DNA of 64,000 nt, from the NCBI RefSeq assembly GCF_008704715.1, contig NZ_CP023689.1, positions 1,178,001 to 1,242,000 on the forward strand, given 5' to 3'. The translations under genes and the position numbers were made by a program. The notes under the pieces are model-generated. The model ran no database searches. It worked only from the letters and a program-made list of their open reading frames with translations, and was not told the origin of the DNA. Positions 47,301-56,644 of the stretch are shown here, one piece after another; position 1 is the first letter of the stretch, and each line of letters begins with the position of its first letter. Source of the stretch: Streptomyces chartreusis. GTDB lineage: Bacteria > Actinomycetota > Actinomycetes > Streptomycetales > Streptomycetaceae.

Positions 47301-48008
47301 TCAGCTCACCAATCCGGTCATGACGCCCACGGGTACGGCGATGAAACCGACCGTGAGCAGCAGCGCGAGGATGTCGGCCGTGGCCTTCAGGGCGCGGTCG
47401 CGGGTGCGGCTGCCGGCGCCGAGGGTCTGGGCGGCGCTCCAGAAGCCGTGCCGGATGTGCAGGCCGAGCGCGAGCATCGCGACGATGTAGATGACGTTGC
47501 CGTACCACGTGGAGAAGGTGTCCACGACGTTCTGGTACGGGTGGCCCTCCTGGAAGCCGCCGGAGTGCACGGTGCCGGTCGTCAGGTCCAGGATGTGCCA
47601 GACGATGAACAGGCCGAGGATGATGCCGCCCCAGCGCATGGTGCGCGTGGCGTAGCTCGCCCGCGGCTTCTTGTGCACGTACTTGGCGGGGCGGGCCCTG
47701 ATGTCGCGGCGGCTGAGCTGGTACGCGGAGGTGGCGTGCGCGACGACGGCGACGACCAGCACGATCCGGACCAGCCAGAGCGTCCACTCGTAGTGCATGA
47801 ACGGCTCGCCGACCGTGCGCAGCCAGTGCGCGTAGTGGTTGAACTCGCCCGCCCCGAAGAAGATCTTCAGGTTTCCGATCATGTGGACGACCAGGTACAG
47901 CAGCATGATGAGCCCGCTGACCGCCATCACGGTCTTCTTGCCGACGGTGGAGTCCCACACCGTGCGTGCCATGGACGGCCGTCGATCCGTCCGCGTTGCC
48001 AGAGCCAT
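47301..48008 (-). CDS. sdhC: Succinate dehydrogenase cytochrome b subunit (SdhC, five-TM type)
   Basis: A 235-residue membrane anchor with five hydrophobic segments and histidines suited to bind haem ([35 protein letters not shown]), the Bacillus-like type in which one subunit replaces SdhC and SdhD. It takes electrons to menaquinone. ATG 48008 chosen; TAGCGT lies eight bases before it, so the mRNA is probably leaderless, with TTGGAC as a weak -35. First gene of sdhCAB, divergent from a LysR gene. Confidence 0.9.
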   Translation of the reverse strand: MALATRTDRRPSMARTVWDSTVGKKTVMAVSGLIMLLYLVVHMIGNLKIFFGAGEFNHYAHWLRTVGEPFMHYEWTLWLVRIVLVVAVVAHATSAYQLSRRDIRARPAKYVHKKPRASYATRTMRWGGIILGLFIVWHILDLTTGTVHSGGFQEGHPYQNVVDTFSTWYGNVIYIVAMLALGLHIRHGFWSAAQTLGAGSRTRDRALKATADILALLLTVGFIAVPVGVMTGLVS

Positions 48009-48068
48009 GGAACACGACGCTAGGGCCGAACGGCCCCATCGGTCCAAGACATGGTCCAGCTCGTTTCA

Positions 48069-48083
48069 ATAGCCGGCGCCTAT
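48069..48083. promoter_or_regulatory. LysR-type T-N11-A box in the divergent sdh / lysR region
   Basis: ATAGCCGGCGCCTAT is an inverted repeat (ATAG/CTAT, arms 4, spacer 7) and fits the LysR consensus T-N11-A. It ends on the -10 TATGAT (48081-48086) of the LysR gene, so the bound protein would block its own promoter while lying about 45 bp from the sdh -10 box (48017-48022). Confidence 0.6.
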
Positions 48084-48092
48084 GATGCCTGT

Positions 48093-48977
48093 ATGCAGTT
48101 CCAGCAGCTCCAGTACTTCGTGGCGGTCGCCGAGACCCGGCACTTCACCCGGGCCGCCGACCTGGTGCATGTCGCGCAGCCCTCGCTGTCGCAGCAGATC
48201 AAGGCGCTGGAGCGGGAGTTGGGCGCGGACCTGTTCCTGCGGGCACGCGGCAACATCTCCCTCACGGATGCCGGGGAGGCCCTGCTGCCGCTGGCCCGGC
48301 GCATCCTGGCCGACGCGGACACCGCCCGGCACGAGGTGCAGGAGCTGGTGCAGCTGCGCCGCGGCCGGGTCCGCCTCGGCGCGACGCCGAGCCTGTGCAC
48401 GGGCCTGCTCCCGGACGTGCTGCGCGCCTTCCACGACCGCTATCCCGGCATCCAGCTGCTGATCGAGGAGGGCGGCTCGCACGATCTCGTACGGCAGCTC
48501 GCCCGCGGCGCCCTCGATCTGGCCCTGGTCGTGCTGCCCCTGCCCACTCCGTCCCCGGCGCTGACCACGGTGGAGCTGCTGCGCGAGGACCTCGTGGTCG
48601 TGTCCTCCCCCGAGGCCCCTCGCCCGGGCGGCAGCCGGCGCACCGTGCGCATCGCCGATCTGGAGGGCGAGCGTCTTGTGATGTTCCGGCACGGCTACGA
48701 CCTGCGGGAACTGACCGTCGCCGCGTGCCGTGCCGAGGGCTTCGAGCCGGACTTCGCGGTCGAGGGCGGGGAGATGGACGCGGTGCTGGGGTTCGTGCGG
48801 GCGGGCCTCGGCCTCGCCGTCGTTCCGCGCATGGTGGCGGCGCGGTCGGGCCGGGGACTGCGGGTCACCCCGCTGGCCCGGCCCGGTCTGAACCGGACGA
48901 TCGCGCTGGCCCACCGCAGCGATGTGGCGCCGCCGCGGGCCGCGCGGGAGTTGCAGCGGATGCTGCTGGAGCGGTGA
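48093..48977 (+). CDS. LysR-family transcriptional regulator divergent to sdhCAB
   Basis: A 294-residue LysR protein: N-terminal winged helix (MQFQQLQYFVAVAETRHFTR ... PSLSQQIKALERELG) and a periplasmic-binding-like effector domain from about 90. ATG 48093 is six bases after a perfect -10 TATGAT, so the mRNA is leaderless. The placement over the sdh promoter suggests control of sdhCAB and of itself. Confidence 0.9.
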   Translation: MQFQQLQYFVAVAETRHFTRAADLVHVAQPSLSQQIKALERELGADLFLRARGNISLTDAGEALLPLARRILADADTARHEVQELVQLRRGRVRLGATPSLCTGLLPDVLRAFHDRYPGIQLLIEEGGSHDLVRQLARGALDLALVVLPLPTPSPALTTVELLREDLVVVSSPEAPRPGGSRRTVRIADLEGERLVMFRHGYDLRELTVAACRAEGFEPDFAVEGGEMDAVLGFVRAGLGLAVVPRMVAARSGRGLRVTPLARPGLNRTIALAHRSDVAPPRAARELQRMLLER

Positions 48978-48980
48978 GCG

Positions 48981-49871
48981 TCAGGAGCGCGGGGCCAAGA
49001 GGTCCGGCATGCCGATGCGCTCGTAGAAGTCGGCGCGCACGTCGTCGGCGACGTCGCTGACCCGCTCCGAGCCGTCGTCGGCCGGGTCGATGGTGGTACG
49101 GAAGGGCCGCTCGCCCTTCGGGGTGCCGACGATGCGGACGATGGCGCGGGCCACCTCCCGGACGTCGGCGTCCGCCGGCGACAGGGCGGCCAGGGCCTTG
49201 CCGACGTCGTCCATCAGACCGGCGTAGAAGGCGTCGTACGCCTCTGCCGTGGCCGTGTCGGCGGGGTGCATCGCGTGGGCGAAGTGATTGGTGCCGGAGG
49301 TGAAGGAGCCGGGGACCACGATGGCCGTGTCGATGCCGAAGCGGCTCAGTTCGACCGCGTAGCTCTTGGCCAGGTGGTCCATCGCGGCCTTGGCGCCGAA
49401 GTACGGGCCGAGGTAGGGCGGGGTGCCGCCGTAGGTGCTGGAGGAGCCCACCCACAGCAGCAGGCCGTCACGCCGCTCGCGCATCCCGGGCAGGACCGCG
49501 CGGTTGACGCGCTGCGTGGACAGCACGTTGGTGTCGTAGATCTCGGCGATCTGCTCGGGCGTGAAGGACTCGGTCGGGCCGAGCACCATGTGCCCGGCGT
49601 TGTGCACGACGACGTCGATGCGGCCCGCCTCGGCCACGACCCGCGCGACACCGGCGTCCACGGATTCCTGGCTGGAGACGTCGAGTTCGACGGTGCGCAG
49701 CGCGACACCGTGCTCGTCGGCGTAGGACCGGGCGTCGGCGACCGCCGGGGCGTTGCGGCCGGTGGTCTGGCGTATGCCGCCGTAGACGGTGTGTCCGGCG
49801 TCGGCGAGGGCTCGGGCGGTCAGGGCGCCGAAGCCGCTGGAGGCACCCGTGACGAGGACGACGGAGGGCAT
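48981..49871 (-). CDS. Short-chain dehydrogenase/reductase
   Basis: A 296-residue SDR: TGASSGFG cofactor motif, HNAG (instead of NNAG), catalytic Ser in VGSSSTYGG and YFGAKAAMD with Y-x3-K. Three bases separate its stop from that of the LysR gene, read the other way. Together with the downstream-read ADH (upstream on the map at 49945), it may form an alcohol/ketone pair under the LysR gene at 51087. Substrate unknown. Confidence 0.88.
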   Translation of the reverse strand: MPSVVLVTGASSGFGALTARALADAGHTVYGGIRQTTGRNAPAVADARSYADEHGVALRTVELDVSSQESVDAGVARVVAEAGRIDVVVHNAGHMVLGPTESFTPEQIAEIYDTNVLSTQRVNRAVLPGMRERRDGLLLWVGSSSTYGGTPPYLGPYFGAKAAMDHLAKSYAVELSRFGIDTAIVVPGSFTSGTNHFAHAMHPADTATAEAYDAFYAGLMDDVGKALAALSPADADVREVARAIVRIVGTPKGERPFRTTIDPADDGSERVSDVADDVRADFYERIGMPDLLAPRS

Positions 49872-49944
49872 GGCGTTACTCCTTGCTGGGTGTGCGGGCG
49901 GGTTTGCGGGCCTTCGAGCAGGTGCGGACCGGTGATCCGGCGGG

Positions 49945-50955
49945 TCAGCCGAACGTGATCACGCTGCGGCCGCGGGCGGTTCCGTCGGCCATGGCGTCGA
50001 GCGCGGCCGGGGCCTGCTCCAGGGTGATCGGGGTGACCTCGGGCAGGATGCCGTGGGCCGCCGAGAAGGCGAGGGTGTCGCGCAGGTCGTGCGGGGAGCC
50101 GGACGGGGAGGCGGCCACGTGCAGCCGGTTGAGGATCATGGGCGGGGTGGGCAGGGTGAGCGGCTCGTTGCCGTAGCCGAGGAGCAGCAGGGTGCCGTCG
50201 GGGGCGAGGCCGCCCAGGGTGGCTGCGGCCGCCGCGGTGGACGGGGCGGCGTTCAGGACCACGTCCGCGCCGCCGTCCCAGCCCTTCAGGGCGTCGGCCG
50301 GGTCGGACTCCTCGGTGGCGACGAACAGCTCCGCGCCCAGGGCCTTGGCCTGGTCCTCGCCGCGCCTGGAGCGGCCCACCACGGCGAGGCGGGCGCCCAT
50401 GGCGACGGCGTAGCGCGCGGCCAGGGTGCCGACTCCGCCGAGGCCGACGACGGCGACCCTGGAGCCGGCCGTCGCGCCGGCCTGCCGCAGGCCGTTGAAG
50501 GAGGTGAGGCCGGCGCACATCAGGGGAGCGGCCGCCACGGGGTCGAGTCCGTCCGGCAGCGGGGTGACGAAGCCGGCCTTGAACAGGGCGTACTCGGCGT
50601 AGCCGCCGTCGGCCACGATGCCGGTGATCCGCTTGCGGGGGCACAGGATCTGGTCGCCGCGCACGCAGTAGTCGCAGTGCCCGCAGGAGTCGTACAGGAA
50701 CTGGGCGCCCACCGCCGTACCGACCTCCGGGAACGTCACGCCCTCGCCGACGGCGGTCACCACGCCGGTGATCTCGTGGCCGGGGACGACGGGGTACCGG
50801 GCGAAGGGGTAGTGGCCGCGCAGCAGGTTCAGGTCGGAGAAGCACACTCCGCAGGCGGTGACCTTGACGAGGACCTCTCCGGCGGCGGGCTGGGGGACGT
50901 CGAGGTTGTCGAGGGCCAGCGGGAGGTTCGGGCCGGTGGCGACAGCAGCACGCAT
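49945..50955 (-). CDS. Zinc-dependent alcohol dehydrogenase (MDR family)
   Basis: A 336-residue medium-chain dehydrogenase. Catalytic zinc ligands in CGVCFSDL and GHE, structural zinc site CGHCDYCVRGDQILC, and NAD(P) motif VVGLGGVGTLAA are complete. ATG 50955 with GGAG upstream; the long open frame beyond is not coding. It lies downstream of the LysR gene and upstream of the SDR gene, all on the minus strand. Confidence 0.92.
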   Translation of the reverse strand: MRAAVATGPNLPLALDNLDVPQPAAGEVLVKVTACGVCFSDLNLLRGHYPFARYPVVPGHEITGVVTAVGEGVTFPEVGTAVGAQFLYDSCGHCDYCVRGDQILCPRKRITGIVADGGYAEYALFKAGFVTPLPDGLDPVAAAPLMCAGLTSFNGLRQAGATAGSRVAVVGLGGVGTLAARYAVAMGARLAVVGRSRRGEDQAKALGAELFVATEESDPADALKGWDGGADVVLNAAPSTAAAAATLGGLAPDGTLLLLGYGNEPLTLPTPPMILNRLHVAASPSGSPHDLRDTLAFSAAHGILPEVTPITLEQAPAALDAMADGTARGRSVITFG

Positions 50956-51086
50956 CGCGGGCTCCAAAGGGGGGATCGGGAAGGTACTCCGGTGAGTTCC
51001 TGGTACTTCCGAGTCTGTGAGCCCTCTTCGGCCCCGTCCAATGCCGGTTGCGGCCCGATTGATGCCCGGGCGGCATCGGCGCAGGT

Positions 51087-51989
51087 CTAGGCGGTGCCGC
51101 GCACCCGGGCGGCGGCGTGCACGGTCTCGACGAAGCTGGTGACGAGGTGCGAGGGGCGCGCGGCGTTCCAGGCCAGCGACACCTGCCCCGGCGCCGCGTC
51201 GGCGACCGGGACGTAGGCGATGTCGGACCGGGGGAACGCGGCCGCGACGGAGCTCGGCACGAAGGCCATGCCGCGTCCGCCGCGGACGTAGCCCAGCAGT
51301 TCCTCCATGTCGTGGAAGGCCGGGCCGTGGCCGGGCCGGGTGCCGTCGGGGCGCGGATCGGCGTTCCAGACCGCCGACCAGGCCTCGGTGGCCTCCGCGT
51401 ACTCCAGGACGGGTTCGTCGGTGAGGGCGGCCAGCGCGACCTTCGCGTCCTGCGCCCGGGGATGGTCGACGGGCAGGACGGCGGCGATGTGCTCGAGGTA
51501 CAGCGGCAGGAGGTCGATTCCCTCGGCCTCCAGGGGCGGCCGTACGAACCCGACGTCGACGCTGCCGTCCAGCAGGGCCCGTGCCTGGCTCCACCAGCGC
51601 AGCCGGACCAGCTCGATCGACACGCGGGGGAAGCGCGCCGAGAACGCGTTCAGGGCGAGGCCGACGTCCGTGCCCAGCATGAACCCGACGATCAGGGCGT
51701 TGTCGCCCGCGCCGATGCGCCGGGCCCGCTCCTGGGCGGCCTCCGACGCGGCGAGCAGTGCCTTGGCGTCGCGCAGGAACTGTTCACCGGCCGGGGTGAG
51801 CGTGACTTCGCGGGTGCTGCGGGTGAACAGCTCCACCCGCAGCTCGTGCTCCAGCTGCCGCACCTGCCGGGACAGCGCGGGCTGGGTGACGTGCAGAGCG
51901 ACGGCCGCCTGGCCGAAGTGCCGGCGCTCGGCCACGGCGACGAAGTAGCGCAGCTTGCGCAGATCCAGATCGACCGGCTTTTCGGCCAT
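51087..51989 (-). CDS. LysR-family transcriptional regulator
   Basis: A 300-residue regulator with the LysR helix-turn-helix (LRKLRYFVAVAERRHFGQAA, then QPALSRQVRQLEHELRVELF) and a PBP-like effector domain. Codirectional with the ADH and SDR genes, its likely targets. ATG 51989 with CAGGG upstream is preferred to GTG 52013. Effector unknown. Confidence 0.88.
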   Translation of the reverse strand: MAEKPVDLDLRKLRYFVAVAERRHFGQAAVALHVTQPALSRQVRQLEHELRVELFTRSTREVTLTPAGEQFLRDAKALLAASEAAQERARRIGAGDNALIVGFMLGTDVGLALNAFSARFPRVSIELVRLRWWSQARALLDGSVDVGFVRPPLEAEGIDLLPLYLEHIAAVLPVDHPRAQDAKVALAALTDEPVLEYAEATEAWSAVWNADPRPDGTRPGHGPAFHDMEELLGYVRGGRGMAFVPSSVAAAFPRSDIAYVPVADAAPGQVSLAWNAARPSHLVTSFVETVHAAARVRGTA

Positions 51990-52115
51990 GGCGGGCCCTG
52001 CCTTTCCGCTCACCGACCGGGCGTGCCGTACCGCCGTCGATGCTTCTCACGCTATACGACCGGCGGGAAGCCGCACGGGACGGGAACCGCTCGCCCCGTA
52101 CGGCTGCCGGTGGCC

Positions 52116-54251
52116 TCAGCCGGTCGCGTCCACCAGCGCCAGCTCGTGCAGGCGCTCCGGCGGGCCGGGACGGGCGTAGTACCAGCCCTGGGCCGTGTCG
52201 CAGCCCAGTATCCGCAGCTGCTCGGCCTGGGCGCCGGTCTCCACGCCCTCCACCGTCACCGCGAGGTTCAGGCTGTGCGCCAGGGAGACGATGCCCTCGA
52301 CGATCTTGAGGTCGACGGGGTCCGCCGGGAAGCGCTGCATGCTCTGGGTGAAGGAGCGGTCCAGCTTGAGGATGCTGACCGGCAGCCGGCGCAGGTTGGC
52401 GAGGTTGGAGTAGCCGGTGCCGAAGTCGTCCAGGGCGATGTCGACGCCCATGTCGGCCAGCCTCCGCAGGGGCTTGAGCAGGGCGTCGTCGGCGCCGATG
52501 AGGGCCGACTCGGTGACCTCCAGGCAGAGCGCGTCGGGTGCCATGCCCGCGCGCTCCAGGATGTCGACGGTGTCCTGGACGAGCCCGGGGTGGGTGAGCT
52601 GGCACGGCGAGAGGTTGACGTTGATGCGGAACGGCCCGGCGTCGTCGTGGCGTTCGCGCCAGGCGCGGGCCTGGCGCACCGACTGCTCCAGGACCCAGCG
52701 GCCGAGCGGCACGATGAGCCCGGTGTGTTCGGCGAGCGGGATGAACCGGTCCGGGCCGAGGACGCCGTGCTGCGGATGCAGCCAGCGCACCAGGGCCTCG
52801 GCGCCGCGCACGCTGCCGTCGCCGAGGTGGACCAGCGGCTGGTACTCGATGAAGAACTCGCCGCGGTCCAGGGCCATCGGCAGCGCCGTGGTCAGCCCGT
52901 GCCGGGTGATGGCGCGGGCGTCGGCCTCCTCGTCGGCCAGCTCGAAGCGGTTGCCGCCCGCCGACTTGGCCCGGTACATCGTGATGTCGGCGCTGCGCAG
53001 CACCTCCGCCGGGCTGCGTTCGCCCGCCGGGCCCTCGACGATGCCGATGCTGCCGCGCACGGTCAGCTCGCGGCCGTCGACGCTGATCGGGGCGACCAGT
53101 ACGTTCATGATCCGGGCGGCGAGCTCGTCGACCTCGCGCTCGGTGTCGGGGCCGGTGGTCAGTGCCACGAACTCGTCGCCGCCGAGCCGCGCGACCATCT
53201 CGCCGGGCGCGGTGGCGCAGGACTGGAGGCGGTCGGCGACCTCGACGAGCAGCCGGTCGCCGGCCGCGTGGCCGAGGCTGTCGTTGACGGTCTTGAAGCC
53301 GTCCAGGTCGAGGTAGCAGAGCCCGAACCGCTGGCCTTCCCCGGCGCCCAGTGCCTTCTCCAGGCGCTCGAAGAAGAAGGTGCGGTTGGGCAGGCCGGTG
53401 AGCGCGTCGTGGGTGGCCTCGTAGCGCAGCCGCAGGTTGAGCAGCCGCCGCTCGGTGGTGTCCTCCATCAGGGCCAGCTGGTACTGGGGTTCACCGTCGG
53501 CGTCGCGCAGCAGGGAGACCGTGAGGTTGGTCCACAGGACCGTTCCGTCGGGCCGGTAGAAGGCCTTTTCGACGTGGTAGTGCTCGCGCTCGCCGCGGAC
53601 GAGTTCGTCGTAGAGCTTCCAGGTCTGCGGCGCGTCCTCGGGGTGGGTCCACTCCTTGACGTTGCGGCTGCGGATGGCCTGCTCGGAGACGCCGAACATG
53701 CGCAGCAGGGCGCCGTTGACCTGCAGTATGTTGCCCGTCAGGTCGGCGATGCCGATTCCTATGGCCGCGCCTTCGAAGACCGCGCGGAAGCGGGCCTCGG
53801 TGTCGTGCAGCGCCTGTGCGACGACGCCCTGCGCCTTGAGCGCGGCCGCGGAGATCGCCTCCTGCTCGGCGAGGGTCCGCTCGCGCAGCGCCTGGGCGAA
53901 CCCGGCGGCCATGGCGTGCTGGAGCCGTCCGGAGCGGGCCCGCAGGTCCTCCTGGTCACCGCCGTCGCCGCAGTACAGCACGAGGTAGGCGTCGACGCAG
54001 TCCAGCGAGCGGCTGAGCGCCTCGGGGTCTGTGCAGTGCGAGGCGATCAACGCGGCGCCGACGGCCCTGCCCTCGTCCGCGTCGAACGCCCTGGCTCTGA
54101 GTGCCTCGCTCAACCGCCGGGCGAGCGGCAGCAGTTGTTCCTCGAACTCCGGCCGGGTCGACGACGTCGAGGTCACCGGGAAGACCGCCCGGCTCCAGAT
54201 CGTCGCGAACCGGCGCAGTCTGTCCTCCGGCCCGTCCGGCCCCGCGCTCAC
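52116..54251 (-). CDS. rmdA: RmdA-like cyclic-di-GMP enzyme: PAS-GGDEF-EAL
   Basis: A 711-residue protein with about 150 residues of helical N-terminus, a PAS domain (about 150-265), GGDEF (LGGDEF with G357-F361 intact) and EAL (EAL at 485-487, DDFGTGYSNL further on). Both catalytic motifs are intact, so it may make and degrade c-di-GMP. The architecture and place beside the SCO0930-type lipoprotein match RmdA, which controls aerial-hypha and spore development in Streptomyces. The GTG start overlaps the methyltransferase stop (GTGA). Soluble; no membrane segments. Confidence 0.9.
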   Translation of the reverse strand: MSAGPDGPEDRLRRFATIWSRAVFPVTSTSSTRPEFEEQLLPLARRLSEALRARAFDADEGRAVGAALIASHCTDPEALSRSLDCVDAYLVLYCGDGGDQEDLRARSGRLQHAMAAGFAQALRERTLAEQEAISAAALKAQGVVAQALHDTEARFRAVFEGAAIGIGIADLTGNILQVNGALLRMFGVSEQAIRSRNVKEWTHPEDAPQTWKLYDELVRGEREHYHVEKAFYRPDGTVLWTNLTVSLLRDADGEPQYQLALMEDTTERRLLNLRLRYEATHDALTGLPNRTFFFERLEKALGAGEGQRFGLCYLDLDGFKTVNDSLGHAAGDRLLVEVADRLQSCATAPGEMVARLGGDEFVALTTGPDTEREVDELAARIMNVLVAPISVDGRELTVRGSIGIVEGPAGERSPAEVLRSADITMYRAKSAGGNRFELADEEADARAITRHGLTTALPMALDRGEFFIEYQPLVHLGDGSVRGAEALVRWLHPQHGVLGPDRFIPLAEHTGLIVPLGRWVLEQSVRQARAWRERHDDAGPFRINVNLSPCQLTHPGLVQDTVDILERAGMAPDALCLEVTESALIGADDALLKPLRRLADMGVDIALDDFGTGYSNLANLRRLPVSILKLDRSFTQSMQRFPADPVDLKIVEGIVSLAHSLNLAVTVEGVETGAQAEQLRILGCDTAQGWYYARPGPPERLHELALVDATG

Positions 54252-55060
54252 GCGGTACGCCCCACGCCGGCGAACCCGGAGAAGGCCCACGGATCCTCGT
54301 CGTCCGGTGTGGTGTCGGACCGCCAGCTCGGCATCGGCACCAGTCCGGGTTCCACCATGTCGTACCCCTCGAAGAACCGCGCGATCTGCTCGCGCGAACG
54401 CATGATCAGCGGGTTGCGAATGTCCTTGTACACGTCGACCGTGCCCTTGGCCCGCTCCTCGGGCAGCGGGATCCCCTCGTAGGAGGCGTGCGTGAGCACC
54501 AGCATGCTGCCGGGCGCGAGCGCGTCGCGCAGCTGGGCCACCGCCTCGTACGGTTCGTCCTCGTCCTCCACGAAGTGCAGTATGGCAACGAGAAGCAGCG
54601 CCACTGGCCGGTTCAGGTCGATCAGCCGCTCCACCTCGGAACTGGACAGGATCTCCTGGGGCTTGCGCAGATCCGCGGCAACGATGTCCGCGTCGTCGTT
54701 GCCCGCGAGGACCGCCTGGCTGTGCGCGACGGCGACCGGGTCGTGGTCGACGTACACCACGCGTGCACCGGGACGTTGGGCCTGGGCCACCTCGTGGACA
54801 TTGCCGAACGTCGGGATGCCGGAGCCGATGTCCAGGAACTGGGTGATGCCCTCGTCGAGGGCGAAGCGCACCGCGCGGCGCATGAACGCCCGGTTGGCCT
54901 GCATGATCTTGGGGAGGCCCGGCATGAAGTCCATGGCCTTGCGGGCCGCTTCCCGGTCGACCTCGAAGTTGTGCGAACCGCCCAGATAGTAGTCGTAGAT
55001 CCGCGAGACGCTGGGCACCGAGATGTCGATGCTCCGGGGAGCCCAGGCGGGACGCTCCAT
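54248..55060 (-). CDS. SAM-dependent methyltransferase of the DUF574/PF04672 family
   Basis: A 270-residue actinobacterial methyltransferase: N-terminal PSVSRIYDYYLGGSHNFEVD, SAM loop FLDIGSGIPTFGNVHE, acidic VVYVDHDPVAV, and LLLVAILHFVED. Many paralogues exist in Streptomyces; substrates are unknown. Overlap with the rmdA GTG shows both are made together. Upstream 369 bp hold its promoter and the terminator of the next gene. Confidence 0.88.
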   Translation of the reverse strand: MERPAWAPRSIDISVPSVSRIYDYYLGGSHNFEVDREAARKAMDFMPGLPKIMQANRAFMRRAVRFALDEGITQFLDIGSGIPTFGNVHEVAQAQRPGARVVYVDHDPVAVAHSQAVLAGNDDADIVAADLRKPQEILSSSEVERLIDLNRPVALLLVAILHFVEDEDEPYEAVAQLRDALAPGSMLVLTHASYEGIPLPEERAKGTVDVYKDIRNPLIMRSREQIARFFEGYDMVEPGLVPMPSWRSDTTPDDEDPWAFSGFAGVGRTA

Positions 55061-55429
55061 CTATCTCTCCAAGGCGTAGGCGATCCGGTGTTCGAGCTGA
55101 GGCTACTGATCGCCCGCCAAAGGAGCGAGCGGAAACGGAAATTGACCATCCGTTCCCGGTCACTGCCAGCGGCACGTGCCGAATTGACGTCCCTCGCACC
55201 TTCTACGAAAAGTATCCGAAGCATTCCACAGAGTTCCGAAGCATGGTGAAAGAAGGCGAAGAACTCCGGTGAATGCAGGCAAACCGGTCCGCCCCCTGCG
55301 TGTGGAGCTCAGGGGGCGGACCGGTGAGTCGGCGCGCCGGCCGTTCGTCCGGCACTCTCGCGTCCTCGTGACTCCCTTCCATGGACTTCTCGACCGGGTG
55401 AGGCGATCAACCCTGGGGAGGTGTGATCC
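55061..55429. other. 369-bp gap between the methyltransferase and the SCO0930-type lipoprotein
   Basis: Contains the promoter of the methyltransferase-rmdA operon, not resolved in detail, and the lipoprotein terminator at 55284-55324. Nothing coding recognised. Confidence 0.5.
55284..55324 (-). terminator. Strong hairpin after the SCO0930-type lipoprotein
   Basis: Perfect 15-bp arms CCGGTCCGCCCCCTG / CAGGGGGCGGACCGG with an 11-base loop, about 105 bp downstream of the lipoprotein stop on the minus strand. Confidence 0.8.
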
Positions 55430-56398
55430 TTACTGTCCCGGCGCGCCGACCGGCTTGCCGTCCGGGCGGATGGCGAACCAGGTGCCGCCCACGCCCTGAC
55501 CGTTGGTGTCGCCGGGCTTCTTGTCACCGGCGAAGGTGTAGATCGGTACGCAGTCGATGGTCTGCTGCTTGATGCCGTCGGGGCGGTCGAAGACCACGTA
55601 GCCCTGGCCCCGGGGGCCGGAGCCCTTCAGGTCGATGCCCTCGGTGTCCTCGGCGTCGACCGGTGCGATGACGGGCCACTTGTCCAGGCACTCGCCGGTG
55701 CAGGCCGTCTTCATCGGCCAGGGCGAGTCCTTCATGAAGCGGTAGACCGTGTGACCGTTCTTGTCGATCACGATCTCACCGAGCTTGGAGTCCTTGCGCG
55801 TGGACAGGCCGGGCAGCTCGGCGCCCTCACCCTCCGCCTTCTTGCCGGTGGGCGCGAGTGCGTACCAAGTGCCGCCCACGCCCTGGCCGTTGACGTCACC
55901 GGCCTTGGTGTCCTTGGCGTAGCGGTACGCGGGCCAGCCGTCGATCGTCAGCTGCTTGGTGCCGTCGGTCCGGGTGACCGAGCCGAGCAGGTTCTTGTCG
56001 ATGCCCACGCCGGCCTTGGCGTCGTTCGCGGGGACCGGCGGCCACTTGGTGGCGCAGTCGCCGTCGCAGTTCGACTTGGCCGGGTCGGCGACGTCCTTGT
56101 CGAAGCGGTACAGGGTCATTCCGTCGCTGTCGGTCAGCAACTCGCCCAGTTCCGCGTTGGTGGCCACGGTGAGTTCACCGGCCGAGGCGGCCTGGGTGGC
56201 GGAGCCCTCCTGGCCCGCCGCGCCCGCGTCGTAACCGGATCCGAGGCCGGTGCCGCTTCCGTAGTCACCGGCCGCGGCCGTGGCACCCACGTTCTGGCTG
56301 CTCGCCGGCGGGGCGGTTTCCGAGCCGCATGCCGTCGTCAGCGCCGCCACCGCCACGGCGCTCACCACGAGCGAGGCGCTCCGCCACGAGGTCTTCAT
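55430..56398 (-). CDS. SCO0930-family lipoprotein with duplicated secreted-repeat domain
   Basis: A 322-residue lipoprotein: signal with cysteine 24 (AALTTACGSE). The mature part has two copies of a PF03640-type unit pair, each with DxxGxTLYRF/HTVYRF, C-x3-C-x2-KWPP or CLDKWPV, and GQGVGGTW(Y/F)A at the end. The two halves (about 80-190 and 205-315) are similar, so the domain was duplicated. Exposed on the membrane outer face; binding of haem or a redox role in such repeats is only suggested by the conserved Cys/Trp/His. ATG 56398 with GGGGAG. Confidence 0.85.
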   Translation of the reverse strand: MKTSWRSASLVVSAVAVAALTTACGSETAPPASSQNVGATAAAGDYGSGTGLGSGYDAGAAGQEGSATQAASAGELTVATNAELGELLTDSDGMTLYRFDKDVADPAKSNCDGDCATKWPPVPANDAKAGVGIDKNLLGSVTRTDGTKQLTIDGWPAYRYAKDTKAGDVNGQGVGGTWYALAPTGKKAEGEGAELPGLSTRKDSKLGEIVIDKNGHTVYRFMKDSPWPMKTACTGECLDKWPVIAPVDAEDTEGIDLKGSGPRGQGYVVFDRPDGIKQQTIDCVPIYTFAGDKKPGDTNGQGVGGTWFAIRPDGKPVGAPGQ

Positions 56399-56515
56399 CT
56401 TCAACTCCCCATAATCACAAGGGTGTTGCAGCGCCCTGCTGCGCCGCCGCACGACAAGAGGTACGCACGAAAGCCACTCTCGTGTTCAACCGGCGCACAA
56501 ATTTCTTTACGGAAC

Positions 56516-56538
56516 CTGTGACGGCACCCTCGTCACAG
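56516..56538. repeat. 8-bp inverted repeat upstream of the lipoprotein gene
   Basis: CTGTGACG (56516-56523), seven bases, CGTCACAG (56531-56538), about 120 bp before the lipoprotein start. It may be a regulator site or a hairpin; it resembles CRP-like sites (GTGAC-N-GTCAC) but with longer spacing. Confidence 0.4.
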
Positions 56539-56644
56539 CCGTGAACCGCCGCATCACCGCGCCGCCTCCGCGCGCCTCCCGTCGCACACGCGTGCGCCCC
56601 GGCGGTCACGTCCGCGCCCCCTGATCAAACCTTTCGAGGGGCGC

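Noticed and set aside
51117..54482. Open frame of 1121 codons on the plus strand
   Set aside because: Antisense to lysR and rmdA, whose motifs are complete on the other strand.
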